Origin: Acidiphilium iwatense
GTDB lineage: Bacteria; Pseudomonadota; Alphaproteobacteria; Acetobacterales; Acetobacteraceae
Assembly (NCBI RefSeq): GCF_021556475.1
Contig: NZ_JAKGBZ010000005.1
Coordinates: 1 to 64,000 of the forward strand
Length of the DNA stretch: 64,000 bases
Direction: 5' to 3'
Made by a program: the position numbers and the translations under genes. Positions 54,162 to 63,609 of the stretch are shown here, piece by piece. Below the pieces are notes generated by a model that worked only from the letters and a program-made list of their open reading frames with translations, was not told where the DNA came from and ran no database searches. Position 1 is the first letter of the stretch. Each line of letters begins with the position of its first letter.

Positions 54162-55049
54162 TCATACGACCAGAACCCCTTGATGTTTCGCCTTATGATC
54201 CGGCTCGACATGGATCGTGATGACCACGCCGGGCATTTCGGTCTTCAAGGCGGCCTCGATCCGGTCGCAGATATCATGCGCCGCGGCAACCGCCATTTCG
54301 CCCGGAACGACCAGATGGAATTCGAGGAAGCTCGACCTGCCGGCCTGGCGCATTCGCATGTCGTGGGCTTCGAGCGCGCCGGTCGCATGGGTGGCGACGA
54401 GGCCGCGGATGCGTGTCACGATGTCGGGCGGCGGGGCCCGGTCGAGCAGCAGGCTGAGTGAGCGCAGGATGGTGCGGCCGCCGATCACCGCGATCTGGAT
54501 GGCGATGGCGACGGCGATCAGCGGGTCGAGGATCGGGATATCGGCCAGAACCGCGAGGGAAAGGCCGATGACGATGCCGATGGTGGTGATCGCATCGGCG
54601 ATCAGATGCGCCTGATCGGCGGCGAGAGCCGGATAGCGCCTCGATGCGCCCGAGCGGCTGAGCACCACGGCCCAGAGCGCGTTCAGAACGCCGCCGGACG
54701 CGTTGAGGGTGAGGCCGAGCCAGGGTGAAGCCGGCAGATGCGGCGCGAGAATGGTTGCCGCCGCGCGTTGCAGGATGAGCACGGCGGCGAGGACGATCAT
54801 GCCGCCCTCGGCCATCGCGCTGAGCAACTCGGCCTTGGCGTGACCGTAGGGATGCTCGAAATCCGCCGGTTTCGCGGCGGTTTTCAGCGCATAGAACACC
54901 ATCAGCGCGGCGAACACGTTGACCAGCGATTCCAGCGCGTCGGAATAGAGGGCGGCGGAGCCGCTGACCTGCCACGCGGCGGCCTTCAGGCCGAGCACGA
55001 GAATGCCGATGCCAAAACTTCCCAGGGCAAAGCGCAGCGGTGCGGTCAT
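54162..55049 (-). CDS. Cation diffusion facilitator (CDF) transporter
   Basis: 295 residues with six membrane helices and a C-terminal cytoplasmic ferredoxin-like domain. Metal-site regions: SDALESLVNVFAA in TM2, HPYGHAKAELLSA after TM3 and the HxxxD of ADQAHLIADAIT in TM5. CDF proteins export Zn, Fe, Mn, Co or Ni against protons. Lying between the B12 receptor and the cobalamin adenosyltransferase genes, cobalt is a plausible substrate, but this is inference. ATG 55049, 56 bp after the receptor stop. Confidence 0.92.
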   Translation of the reverse strand: MTAPLRFALGSFGIGILVLGLKAAAWQVSGSAALYSDALESLVNVFAALMVFYALKTAAKPADFEHPYGHAKAELLSAMAEGGMIVLAAVLILQRAAATILAPHLPASPWLGLTLNASGGVLNALWAVVLSRSGASRRYPALAADQAHLIADAITTIGIVIGLSLAVLADIPILDPLIAVAIAIQIAVIGGRTILRSLSLLLDRAPPPDIVTRIRGLVATHATGALEAHDMRMRQAGRSSFLEFHLVVPGEMAVAAAHDICDRIEAALKTEMPGVVITIHVEPDHKAKHQGVLVV

Positions 55050-55105
55050 GTCCGGTCGGGGGGATTCCTCGGTGAGGCGTTTCCCATAGACCAGCTTGTG
55101 CCCGA

Positions 55106-57085
55106 TTACACCCCGATTCGCCCGCTTATGCCGAACAGGAAGTTCTGGCCGGGAATCTGCAATCCGTTGACCGGCTCGAATGGCGAATTGAACAGATTGC
55201 GGCCGGTCGCGAACACGGTGAGGGCAGGGGAGATACGGAAACTGACCGTCAGGTCTGCGATGGTGCCGGATTTGGCGAGGCCGATGCCGGCGGGGTAGCC
55301 GGAATTATTGGTCAGATAATCGGAAAATCGGCCAATATAACGGAGTTCAGGGTCGATATTGAGGCGCGGGATCGGCCGGATGTCGAGCAGGGCCGATCCG
55401 GCATTCTCCGGGCGGCGCAGCAGCTCGGCGCCGGTCGCACCGTCGCGCGCGATGGTGCGGGTGTAGCTGAACTTTGCTGCGAACCAGGCTGCCGGATGAA
55501 GATCGATCTCGGTCTCGACGCCGCGGATATGTGCGACCGCGACGTTCTGCTCGGTCGAGAATACAGGTGAAATCTGAACATATTCGATCAGATTATTGAT
55601 ATTGTTGTGAAAATAATCGACAGAAATGGTCGCGAACCCGTTGCGGCCGAAACCCGCGAGCGTGGTTGTCGCGCCGAACTGGTAGCCCGCGCTACGCTCC
55701 GGCCGAAGGGCCGGGTTGCCGCGATAGCCGTAACTATCCACGCCGTGGAGATCGTAGAGCGACGGGGCGAGAAACCCGGTGCCGTAGGAGGCTTTGAAGC
55801 GGGTCGATAGCGCTGGGATGGCAAGAACCGCGCCAATCCGGCCGGTCATCACGTTGCCGTAGCCCGAAACGCCATCGTCGCGCAGGGCGGTCATCAGCGA
55901 CAGGTCGTGGAACAGAGTGCCCTGCGCGCCGGCGTGGAACGCGGTGATGCGCTGGCTGGCGTTCACGCTGGAGAGGTAGGGCGAGCCGAAGAAACTCTCA
56001 TTCACGTTCTGGTTCGCGGTGTCGCGATCCTGCTCGAAGCCGGCGACCAGCGCGGCATCGCGCAGCGCGCCGAGCGGTTGCAGGCGCAGCACGTTGTTGA
56101 ACTGGATGACGGTCCGGTCGCTGGCGTAGGAGCTGTTGCCGGCGAACCCGTTGGGGTCGGCCGGGTCAAGCAGGGCCAGATAGCGCCGGTCGTCCTGCAC
56201 ATGGGACACGTAGAGCGAGGTGATCAGATGCCGGTCGAGCAGGTGGGATTTCACCCCGAAACGGATGAATACCTGGGAATCGTAGTTGTTTTCATAGGGA
56301 TCATCGAAGGCGGGATAGCCGAGATCGGGGTAGGTGGAGCCGGTCTGGCGGGCGCGCACGATCAGCGAGACGCGGGTGCCGGCGACCGGCGTGTAGCCGA
56401 GATTCAGCGAGCCGAGCTTGTAGCGGAACGGGTTGCGCACCGCCCGATAGACCGAAAGGCGCCGTGCCAGACTATCGAAGCCGGCCTGTTCGATCAACGA
56501 TCCGGTGATCGCGTAATCGAAGGCGCCGCTGCGGCCGGACAATGTGGCGCTGCCTTGGCCCTGGCCGGGAAAACCGCCGGCGATATCGTAATCGACATGC
56601 GGCGCGCCGGTGCCGCGTCGGGTGATCATGTTGATCACCCCGCCGATCGCGCCCGAGCCATACAGGCCGGACATCGGGCCGCGCACCACGACGATGCGGG
56701 CGATATCGGCCAGTCCATCCACGCCGAAATTGAACAAGCCATTGGACACCGAGGGATCGTTGACCGGCACGCCGTCGAGCAAGACCAGGACATCCTCGGA
56801 ATTGCCGCCCTGGACGAACACGCTGGCCGCACTGCCCGGACCGCCCGAGGGAACGACGTTCAGTCCCGGCACGGCGGAGAGCGCCTGGGTCAATGTGGTG
56901 TCGCCCCGGCGCCGCATTTCGGCCGCGGTAATCACCGTGACGCTGGCCGGGGTGTCGGCAAGCGGGGTGGGTACATAGCTCGCGGTAACGGTCTGGATCG
57001 GAACTGTGCCGGACGGGACGGTTTGGGCCTGGGCGCACAGGCCAAGAATCGGCGCGCACAGGATAGTGCAGGAGAGGCGGCGCAT
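55106..57085 (-). CDS. btuB: TonB-dependent receptor, BtuB-like vitamin B12 transporter
   Basis: 659-residue outer-membrane receptor. The signal peptide (RLSCTILCAPILGLCAQA) is followed by a plug domain (TPASVTVITAAEMRRRGDTT, VVRGPMSGLYGSGAIGGVIN) and a 22-stranded barrel ending in GRNLFNSPFEPVNGLQIPG. The last residue is Val rather than the usual Phe. ATG 57085 has GGAGA upstream. The cobalamin riboswitch about 120 nt upstream identifies corrinoid as the substrate. Confidence 0.93.
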   Translation of the reverse strand: MRRLSCTILCAPILGLCAQAQTVPSGTVPIQTVTASYVPTPLADTPASVTVITAAEMRRRGDTTLTQALSAVPGLNVVPSGGPGSAASVFVQGGNSEDVLVLLDGVPVNDPSVSNGLFNFGVDGLADIARIVVVRGPMSGLYGSGAIGGVINMITRRGTGAPHVDYDIAGGFPGQGQGSATLSGRSGAFDYAITGSLIEQAGFDSLARRLSVYRAVRNPFRYKLGSLNLGYTPVAGTRVSLIVRARQTGSTYPDLGYPAFDDPYENNYDSQVFIRFGVKSHLLDRHLITSLYVSHVQDDRRYLALLDPADPNGFAGNSSYASDRTVIQFNNVLRLQPLGALRDAALVAGFEQDRDTANQNVNESFFGSPYLSSVNASQRITAFHAGAQGTLFHDLSLMTALRDDGVSGYGNVMTGRIGAVLAIPALSTRFKASYGTGFLAPSLYDLHGVDSYGYRGNPALRPERSAGYQFGATTTLAGFGRNGFATISVDYFHNNINNLIEYVQISPVFSTEQNVAVAHIRGVETEIDLHPAAWFAAKFSYTRTIARDGATGAELLRRPENAGSALLDIRPIPRLNIDPELRYIGRFSDYLTNNSGYPAGIGLAKSGTIADLTVSFRISPALTVFATGRNLFNSPFEPVNGLQIPGQNFLFGISGRIGV

Positions 57086-57206
57086 CACGTGTCTCCGCGG
57101 TCGGTCGCCCATGACAGGGCGACGGTATGATGACGGCGACAGACGGCCTTGGGAGTTTCACCCTTCGCGTTCGATCCACCCCGCCCGAATGCGCGCACAT
57201 CGTCTC

Positions 57207-57367
57207 GATGCCGGCCGGTCTCCTGGCTCGCGGGTCATGAAACGATCCGGCCTTCTCGCCCGTGCAAACGGACAATGGCCAATGCTGGATCGCTTTCGCC
57301 GCTTACAGTTGCGGGGGCAGCCGCAGCCTGGACCGTGTTTCCGGCCCGTCCTGCATTCCCGTTTCAG
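57207..57367 (-). promoter_or_regulatory. Cobalamin riboswitch upstream of btuB
   Basis: Read on the minus strand, the segment has GAAACGGGAATGCAGGA at its 5' end (about 57367), the conserved B12 box GCCCCCGCAACTGTAAGCGG (core at 57306-57318) and the 3' signature GAGCCAGGAGACCGGCC (about 57228-57212). These blocks in this order are diagnostic of the AdoCbl-responsive riboswitch, which shuts off expression when B12 is plentiful. It begins at the 3' end of the phoR gene, so its promoter must lie within phoR or further upstream. Confidence 0.95.
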
Positions 57368-58776
57368 CCCTTGCGGGCCACCGTCATCTGGCCGTCCTGT
57401 AACCCGCGCGCCGGTTCGGGCGCAAGCGGCAGCCAGACGAGGCAGGTGGTGCCGACGCCCTCGATACTGTCGATGACCAGCCGGCCGCGATGGCGCGAGA
57501 TCACGTGCTTGACGATCGCGAGCCCGAGTCCGGTGCCCCCGACCGCGCGGGCGCGCCCCTTATCGACCCGGTAGAACCGTTCGGTCAGCCGGGGCAGGTG
57601 CTCGCGCGGAATGCCCGGCCCGTCATCGGCTACGCTGACCACGAGTCCCGGCCGGGTGAAATTCGCATCTGGGGCGATCGCGACGCCGACGCGGATCGTG
57701 CCGCCGCCATCCGGCGTCTTCGGGTCGGGCTTGATAGCCCCATACTTGGTCGCATTATCGATCAGATTGCCGAACACCTGGGTAAGCTGGCCGGAATCGC
57801 CGCGAATCTGAGGAAGGTCGACCGGGATGTCGAGCGCCAGCGTCATTTCGGCCTCGCGCAGGATCGGCTCCATGAAGCCGGCGACCTGACGCAGCACGAG
57901 GGCGATGTCGATCATCTCGGTCGGCGGCTGGTGCTCGGTCATTTCGATGCGCGACAGGCTGAGCAGATCGGCGATGATCCGCTGCATCCGGTCGGCCTGC
58001 TCGGCCATGATGTTCAGGAATCGCGGCAGCGCCTCGGTGTCGCCCACAGCCGGCCCGCGCAAGGTTTCGATGAAGCCGATCAGGCTGGTCAGCGGGGTGC
58101 GCAGCTCGTGGCTCGCATTGGCGACGAAGTCGGCGCGCATCCGTTCGAGCCCGCGTTCCTGCGTGCGGTCGGCGAGCAGCAGATAGAGCGGCGCCAGCCG
58201 ATCGCCGGTGCCGGCGCGGATGACGATCGCGTCCAGATCGCGCGGGATCGGGGCGGCGAGGGCAAGCGAGATGCGGACCGGCTGGCCGCTGGCTTCCGCC
58301 TCGGCGAGGGCGGTGCGCAGGGCGGGATGTCTCAGCAGGGCGGATTCCTCGGTGCCATAGGCGCGCGCCGCGGCCGGATTTCGCCAGATGATCCGCCGTG
58401 CGCCGGGCGAACCGTCGAACTGGAACAAGGCGTCGGGCAGCCGGTCGAGCAGTACCTGGCTCGAATCGGCGCCGGTCGCGATTGCCTGACGGCTGCGACG
58501 TTCGGTGTCGATCGCGTGGATCGCCGCGAAAGCGAGATTGGTCAGCCCCGGCGTGACCAGCCTGATTTCGCCGGGTGCCGAGGCGGCAATTCCCGCGCCG
58601 AACCGGCGCAGATCGCGGGCGAGCACGATCCCCGCGCCGAGCGACCAGACCGCGCAGCCGATCAGGCACACCACGCCTTCCCAGGGCCGCAGAATGCCCG
58701 CCATCGTCAGGATGACGACGATCAGCGACGGCGGACCGCCCAGCCACGCGGCGATGGTCGCGATCGGGCGGTTCAT
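57364..58776 (-). CDS. phoR: Phosphate-regulon sensor histidine kinase PhoR
   Basis: 470 residues: two N-terminal hydrophobic helices with almost no periplasmic loop, a PAS-like region (about 105-200) and the kinase core. The H box FVANASHELRTPLTSLIGFIETL holds the phospho-accepting His223. The N box is GNLIDNATKYG, and the G boxes are VADDGPGIPREHLPRL and GGTGLGLAIVKHVI. This is the PhoR layout (responds to phosphate via PstSCAB/PhoU). No phoB or pst genes are in the window. It starts 7 bp after the LpoA-like gene. Confidence 0.9.
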   Translation of the reverse strand: MNRPIATIAAWLGGPPSLIVVILTMAGILRPWEGVVCLIGCAVWSLGAGIVLARDLRRFGAGIAASAPGEIRLVTPGLTNLAFAAIHAIDTERRSRQAIATGADSSQVLLDRLPDALFQFDGSPGARRIIWRNPAAARAYGTEESALLRHPALRTALAEAEASGQPVRISLALAAPIPRDLDAIVIRAGTGDRLAPLYLLLADRTQERGLERMRADFVANASHELRTPLTSLIGFIETLRGPAVGDTEALPRFLNIMAEQADRMQRIIADLLSLSRIEMTEHQPPTEMIDIALVLRQVAGFMEPILREAEMTLALDIPVDLPQIRGDSGQLTQVFGNLIDNATKYGAIKPDPKTPDGGGTIRVGVAIAPDANFTRPGLVVSVADDGPGIPREHLPRLTERFYRVDKGRARAVGGTGLGLAIVKHVISRHRGRLVIDSIEGVGTTCLVWLPLAPEPARGLQDGQMTVARKG

Positions 58777-58783
58777 GTTTTGG

Positions 58784-60082
58784 TCAGCTTATCGGCGGTG
58801 CGGCCGGCGGCCGCAGGCTGGTCGGCGCCGGCGAGACGATTTGCGGGCCGCCGGGTTCGACCTTGAACACGGCGAGGCCGCGCTGGACATGGCCGTTCGG
58901 GTCGAGCCGCAGCACGCCGTCGGCGCCGGAGAAGCCTTCGGGATTGGTCATTACCCGATCGGTGTAGCCGCCCTCGCGGGAGGCGAGAACGGCGATCGCC
59001 GCGGCGTCGAACGCGATTTTGTCGATGTCGGGAGGTGCGGAACCGCCATAGCGTGCCTCGAATTTCTGGACGAAGGCGAGCCCGAGCGACGGATCGGGGG
59101 CGGCATAGATCGCGCCGCGCAGCGAATCATGCGTCGCCATGGCCCGTGCATCATGGGCCCAGAGCGCCGGGCCGAGCAACTGGATCTGCGGTGGTCCCGC
59201 TTCGTAATAGGGCAGTAGCGTGCCGACTTCTGCGAGTTGCTCGCCGGTGGCACCGACCAGAAGCGCGTCGAACGGCGGCGGCGGGATTGGTTGGCGTTCC
59301 AGCTTCGCGGCGATCAGCCGCCCGGCTTCGGTATCCTGATCGCGCGCCGCGCGGATTTTCGCCTCGATGCTCGCCCCCCTGCTGTCGAAGGCGGAGACGC
59401 TGCGCACCGTCTGAGTCAGGCTCGCGAAGGAATGGCCGAAGTAACCGATCTGCGGCGAGGGGCCGCCGAGCGCGTTCACCTTGGCCCGCAGCGCGCTCGC
59501 CATCATCCGGCCAAAGGCGTTGTCGGGAAGGATCGCGGCGGTGCGGGTGCGGCCATGATCGGCGGCATAGGCAACGACGCGCCGGACCTGCTGTCCCGGC
59601 GAGACGCCGAGCGGCCAAACGCCGGGAGCGCCGACCGTCTCGTCATTGGTGAAGGCAAGTACGTTGACATTGGCGGCGCGCGCGATCGGCGCGACCGCCT
59701 GGGTGTCGCCGGCGGTGAGCGGCCCGAGGATCAGCCCATCGCCCGCTGCGATCGCCGCCTGCGCCGCGGCGGCGGCGCCCTGCGGCGTTCCGCCGGTGTC
59801 ACGCACGTCGAGAGGCGGCGCGCCGGGTGCGGCGAAAGCGAGTTTGACCGATTGTTCGAGCGACTGGCCGATCGGCGCCAGCGGCCCCGACAGTGGCACC
59901 AGAAGAGCGACCGGGCCGCTGGTCTTGCCGATATTCGGTATTTCGGCGGACGGTCCCATGCCACCGATCGGGCCGAGACCCGGCAGGCTCGGCATCGGCT
60001 CCGAACAGGAGGACAGGAACAGCGATGAGGCGAGCACGGTTGCCAGGGTGAGCGTCAGAGGCGTTAATACGCGGCGTGACAT
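58784..60082 (-). CDS. Penicillin-binding protein activator, LpoA/YraM-like lipoprotein
   Basis: 432 residues. The N terminus is a lipoprotein signal with lipobox LFLSSC. The mature part is a periplasmic-binding-protein-like fold (VALLVPLSGPLAPIGQSLEQ, GDGLILGPLTAGDTQAVAPIA, VNVLAFTNDE) as in the C-terminal domain of LpoA, which activates PBP1A. The divergent rsmI neighbour matches the E. coli yraL-yraM arrangement and supports the assignment. A branched-chain amino acid receptor-type lipoprotein is the alternative. ATG 60082 overlaps the rsmI start region by 7 bp. Confidence 0.85.
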   Translation of the reverse strand: MSRRVLTPLTLTLATVLASSLFLSSCSEPMPSLPGLGPIGGMGPSAEIPNIGKTSGPVALLVPLSGPLAPIGQSLEQSVKLAFAAPGAPPLDVRDTGGTPQGAAAAAQAAIAAGDGLILGPLTAGDTQAVAPIARAANVNVLAFTNDETVGAPGVWPLGVSPGQQVRRVVAYAADHGRTRTAAILPDNAFGRMMASALRAKVNALGGPSPQIGYFGHSFASLTQTVRSVSAFDSRGASIEAKIRAARDQDTEAGRLIAAKLERQPIPPPPFDALLVGATGEQLAEVGTLLPYYEAGPPQIQLLGPALWAHDARAMATHDSLRGAIYAAPDPSLGLAFVQKFEARYGGSAPPDIDKIAFDAAAIAVLASREGGYTDRVMTNPEGFSGADGVLRLDPNGHVQRGLAVFKVEPGGPQIVSPAPTSLRPPAAPPIS

Positions 60083-60966
60083 CTGAAACTCCTATACAAA
60101 CAGCCGAGTCCGTAGCGGATCGCCAGCCCGCCCTTGTGCTGGTTTCCACGCCGATCGGCAACCTCGGCGATATGACACCGCGCGCGGTCGCGGCGCTGCG
60201 GGATGCCGATACCATATTGTGCGAGGACACGCGCGTTACAGGGATCTTGCTTGCCGTTCATGGACTGTCGGCACGGTTGCAACCGCTGCACGACCATAAC
60301 GAGCAGGACCGGATCGCTCCCCTGATCGAGGCGATGCGCGCCGGGCGGCGGTTTGCCCTGGTCAGCGACGCCGGCGCACCGCTGATCGCCGATCCGGGGT
60401 ATCGGCTGGTGCGCGCGGCGATCGAGGCGAAGCTCGATATCAGTGCGATTCCCGGCCCGAACGCGGCGGTGATGGCGCTCGCCTTGTCCGGCCTGCCGCC
60501 GCATCCGTTCCTGTTCGGCGGGTTCCTGCCGCCGCGCTCGGCGGCTCGCCGGTCGGCGCTGCAACGGCTCGCCGATGCCGAGCGAGCGGGGCTGAATGCG
60601 ACGCTGATTTTCTATGAGGCGCCGCATCGCCTGGCGGCGTCGCTGGCCGATTGCGCCGCCGTGCTCGGCGACCGGCCGGCGGCGGTCGCGCGGGAATTGA
60701 CCAAGCGCTTCGAGGAGGTCCGGCGCGGCGGCTTGGCCGAACTCACCGCGAATTATCGCGATGTGGCGCCGCGCGGCGAGATCACCCTGGTGATCGGGCC
60801 GGCGCCGGATCATGTCGCATCCGACGAGGATCTCGATCGCGCGTTGACCGAGGCGCTTGACACGATGAGCATCAAGGATGCCGCCGCCGAGGTAGCGCGG
60901 CGGCTCGGTCTGCCGCGCAAACAGGTCTACGCGCGCGCGCTCAGCCTGCGGGCGACGTCAGGATGA
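60076..60966 (+). CDS. rsmI: 16S rRNA (cytidine(1402)-2'-O)-methyltransferase
   Basis: 296 residues of the tetrapyrrole methylase fold. It methylates the ribose of C1402 in 16S rRNA. Signatures: LVSTPIGNLGDMTPRAV near the N terminus, ILCEDTRVTGILL, LVSDAGAPLIADPGYRLV, IPGPNAAVMALALSGLP and YEAPHRL. GTG 60076 gives a 20-residue leader; an internal GTG at 60136 would start exactly at the domain. The divergent LpoA-like gene overlaps the 5' end. The 3' end overlaps the convergent membrane-protein gene by 26 bp. Confidence 0.95.
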   Translation: MTSETPIQTAESVADRQPALVLVSTPIGNLGDMTPRAVAALRDADTILCEDTRVTGILLAVHGLSARLQPLHDHNEQDRIAPLIEAMRAGRRFALVSDAGAPLIADPGYRLVRAAIEAKLDISAIPGPNAAVMALALSGLPPHPFLFGGFLPPRSAARRSALQRLADAERAGLNATLIFYEAPHRLAASLADCAAVLGDRPAAVARELTKRFEEVRRGGLAELTANYRDVAPRGEITLVIGPAPDHVASDEDLDRALTEALDTMSIKDAAAEVARRLGLPRKQVYARALSLRATSG

Positions 60967-61546
60967 GGCGAAGCAGGCCCGGATGGAGTGCGTAGGGCAG
61001 GCCGTAGACGACCCCGATCGCGACGTTCATGGCGATCAGCAGGCTCAAGGCACGCCAGACCGAGAGGCGCAGGCCGGCGCGCAGGATGAACCACTGGTAC
61101 CAGAACATGTAGAGGACGATGAGGCCGATCGTGACGGCCGTTGCGGCCGGTTGCGGCAATCCGACACTCACCAGACCGCCGCTCAGCACGACTCCGGCAA
61201 GGATCAGCGGGAAGATCAGCCAGATCGACCAGTTCAAGGCGGTGCTCGTCATCAGCCAGGTGGCGCCCTGTCCGGTCCGGCGTGCACTCCATTCGGTGAT
61301 CACCGGCTGGATCAGCACCCCGCATATCCGGGAGAGGAAGATGACCGCGGCGAGTATCCAATGCCCATTGATTCCGATCAGCGCCGAGCCGACGATCGGA
61401 AATGCCAGCAAAGGCGCGATCGACGCGGAAAACGCCGTCGTGGTATTGCCGAATTCGCGGATGCCCCCGGCATCGCCGCGGGCGAGGCGGTACAGACCGC
61501 GAAGGACATTGCCTTGCATCCGGGCGCGCCCGCGGTTGCCGCTCAT
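60941..61546 (-). CDS. Membrane protein of unknown function
   Basis: 201 residues with about five hydrophobic helices (PLLAFPIVGSALIGI, ILAAVIFLSRICGVLIQPVI, LIFPLILAGVVLSG, TAVTIGLIVLYMFWYQWFIL and SLLIAMNVAIGVVYGLPYAL). I do not recognise the family. The start ATG 61546 is fixed by a TGATG overlap with the dapE stop, so it is co-translated with lysine biosynthesis genes, although no functional link is known. Confidence 0.8.
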   Translation of the reverse strand: MSGNRGRARMQGNVLRGLYRLARGDAGGIREFGNTTTAFSASIAPLLAFPIVGSALIGINGHWILAAVIFLSRICGVLIQPVITEWSARRTGQGATWLMTSTALNWSIWLIFPLILAGVVLSGGLVSVGLPQPAATAVTIGLIVLYMFWYQWFILRAGLRLSVWRALSLLIAMNVAIGVVYGLPYALHPGLLRLILTSPAG

Positions 61547-62664
61547 CCGAAAACCTCGTCGAGGATCATGCCATAGACGTGAGCGAGATCGCGCAATTCC
61601 GCAACGGGCACGGATTCGTCGGCCCGGTGCATGGTGCGGCCGATCAGGCCGAATTCGGCAACCGGACAATAGGCCGCGATGAAGCGCGCATCGGAGGTGC
61701 CGCCGCTGGTGTCGAGCTTCGGCTCGATGCCGGTGGCCCGCCGGATCGCGGCGCTTAGCGTCTGGGTGAACGGGCCGGGTTCGGCCAGGAACGCCTCGCC
61801 GCCGATGGTGATGGCGCAGTCGGAATCGGGCGCAAAGCGATGGATCGTCTCGGTGATCCAGGTGCCGAGACCAGCGCCGGTATGACGGTCGTTGAACCTT
61901 ATGTTCAGCGCGGCGCGCGCTTCGTCGGGGATGACATTGCCGACGCGGTTGCCGACATCGACGCTGGTGATTTGCAGGCTGGAAGGCTCGAACCAGGCGG
62001 TGCCGGTATCGAGTGGGGTTGCCCGAAGCGCATCAAGTGCGGGGATCAGCCGGTGCAGCGGATTGTCGGCGAGATGCGGATAGGCGACATGGCCCTGAGT
62101 GCCGCGCACCAGGATGCGCGCCGAAACCGAACCGCGCCGGCCGATTTTGACCGTATCGCCGAGAGTTGCCCGGCAGGTCGGTTCGCCGACCAGGCAGGCA
62201 TCCGGCATCGTGGCGGTTTCGGCAAGTCGATCGAGAATGCGCCGCGTTCCGTCGATCGCATCGCCCTCCTCGTCGCCGGTGATCAGCATGGAGAGCGTAC
62301 CGAACCGGCCGCCGCGCTCACGCCGCGCGGCGAGCGCGGCGATGAAGGCGGCGATCGCACCCTTCATATCGACCGCGCCCCGGCCGAACAGCACGCCGGC
62401 CTGTACTATCCCGGCGAAGGGGTCGCATCGCCAGCCCTCGCCGGGTGGCACCACGTCGGTATGGCCGGCGAAGGCAAAATGCGGCGCACCGGCGCCGTAT
62501 CGCGCGACGAGATTGTCAACCGCGCCGTGCCGCGATGTTTCGATAGCGAAACCGAGACGATCGAGCGCGTCTGCGATCACGCTCTGCGCCCCCGCATCCT
62601 CCGGCGTGACCGACGGGCAGCGGATCAGCGCCTGGGCGAGCGGCAGCGGGTCGGTCAGGGTCAC
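61543..62664 (-). CDS. dapE: Succinyl-diaminopimelate desuccinylase
   Basis: 373-residue M20 family zinc hydrolase. It removes succinate from N-succinyl-LL-diaminopimelate in the lysine/meso-DAP pathway. Metal and catalytic motifs: [14 protein letters not shown] (His and Asp), [14 protein letters not shown] (bridging Asp), [13 protein letters not shown] (Glu pair) and [10 protein letters not shown] near the end. GTG 62664 overlaps the dapD stop (GTGA). Confidence 0.96.
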   Translation of the reverse strand: MTLTDPLPLAQALIRCPSVTPEDAGAQSVIADALDRLGFAIETSRHGAVDNLVARYGAGAPHFAFAGHTDVVPPGEGWRCDPFAGIVQAGVLFGRGAVDMKGAIAAFIAALAARRERGGRFGTLSMLITGDEEGDAIDGTRRILDRLAETATMPDACLVGEPTCRATLGDTVKIGRRGSVSARILVRGTQGHVAYPHLADNPLHRLIPALDALRATPLDTGTAWFEPSSLQITSVDVGNRVGNVIPDEARAALNIRFNDRHTGAGLGTWITETIHRFAPDSDCAITIGGEAFLAEPGPFTQTLSAAIRRATGIEPKLDTSGGTSDARFIAAYCPVAEFGLIGRTMHRADESVPVAELRDLAHVYGMILDEVFG

Positions 62665-63500
62665 GCGCGCAGCAGCTCGTTGATCGCGGTTTTCGACCGG
62701 GTCTGGGCATCGACCCGCTTGACGATCACCGCGCAGGCCAGCGACGGGCCGGGCGATCCATCGGGGAGGGGTTTGCCCGGCATGCTGCCCGGCACCACGA
62801 CGGAATAGGCCGGAACGCGCCCGTACAGAACCTCGCCGGTCGTGCGATCGACGATCCGGGTCGAGGCGCCGAGAAACACGCCCATCGACAGCACCGCGCC
62901 GCGCTCGACGATCACGCCTTCGGCGACCTCGGACCGAGCGCCGATGAAGCAGTCATCCTCGATAATCACCGGATTGGCCTGGAGCGGTTCGAGCACGCCG
63001 CCCAATCCGACGCCGCCGCTGATATGGCAGTTGCGGCCCACCTGCGCGCAGGAGCCGACGGTGGACCAGGTGTCGATCATGGTGTCTTCGCCGATTCGCG
63101 CGCCGACATTGACGAAGCACGGCATCAGCACCACGCCGCGCGCGATATGGGCGGAATGGCGGACAACGGCGCCAGGCACCGCCCGAATCCCTGCTTCGGC
63201 GAAGCGCGCAGCGGTCCAATCAGTGAATTTCATCGCCACCTTGTCGAATACCGGCGCGCCGCCGGGGCCCGGCAGCGCCACGTTTTGCATCAGGCGAAAC
63301 GACAGCAAAATCGCCTGCTTGACCCATTGATGGACCACCCACCCCTGCGGCCCCGGCTCGGCGACCCGAAGATCGCCCCGGTCGAGCAAGGCAAGGGTCT
63401 GATTCACGGCGTCGCGCTCGGGGCCTGCCTGCTCCGGCTTCAGCGCATCGCGGCGCTGCCAGGCTGTCGCAATAGCCGATTCCAGGGAGGCATGATCCAT
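62661..63500 (-). CDS. dapD: 2,3,4,5-tetrahydropyridine-2,6-dicarboxylate N-succinyltransferase
   Basis: 279 residues. It succinylates tetrahydrodipicolinate, the step before dapE by way of DapC. N-terminal helical domain, then the left-handed beta-helix of hexapeptide repeats ([80 protein letters not shown]). ATG 63500 is chosen over a 37-residue upstream extension that lacks family similarity. First gene of the dapD-dapE-membrane protein operon. Confidence 0.96.
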   Translation of the reverse strand: MDHASLESAIATAWQRRDALKPEQAGPERDAVNQTLALLDRGDLRVAEPGPQGWVVHQWVKQAILLSFRLMQNVALPGPGGAPVFDKVAMKFTDWTAARFAEAGIRAVPGAVVRHSAHIARGVVLMPCFVNVGARIGEDTMIDTWSTVGSCAQVGRNCHISGGVGLGGVLEPLQANPVIIEDDCFIGARSEVAEGVIVERGAVLSMGVFLGASTRIVDRTTGEVLYGRVPAYSVVVPGSMPGKPLPDGSPGPSLACAVIVKRVDAQTRSKTAINELLRA

Positions 63501-63609
63501 CGATGGCGGTTCCGTGCTTGTTGATGCGGGCCGGACCATGAGGAGGCGCGCGAGGGCTGTCAACGGTCCGGTAACCAGCCATTTACTTCTCTGTGCCAGA
63601 ACCGAGAGC

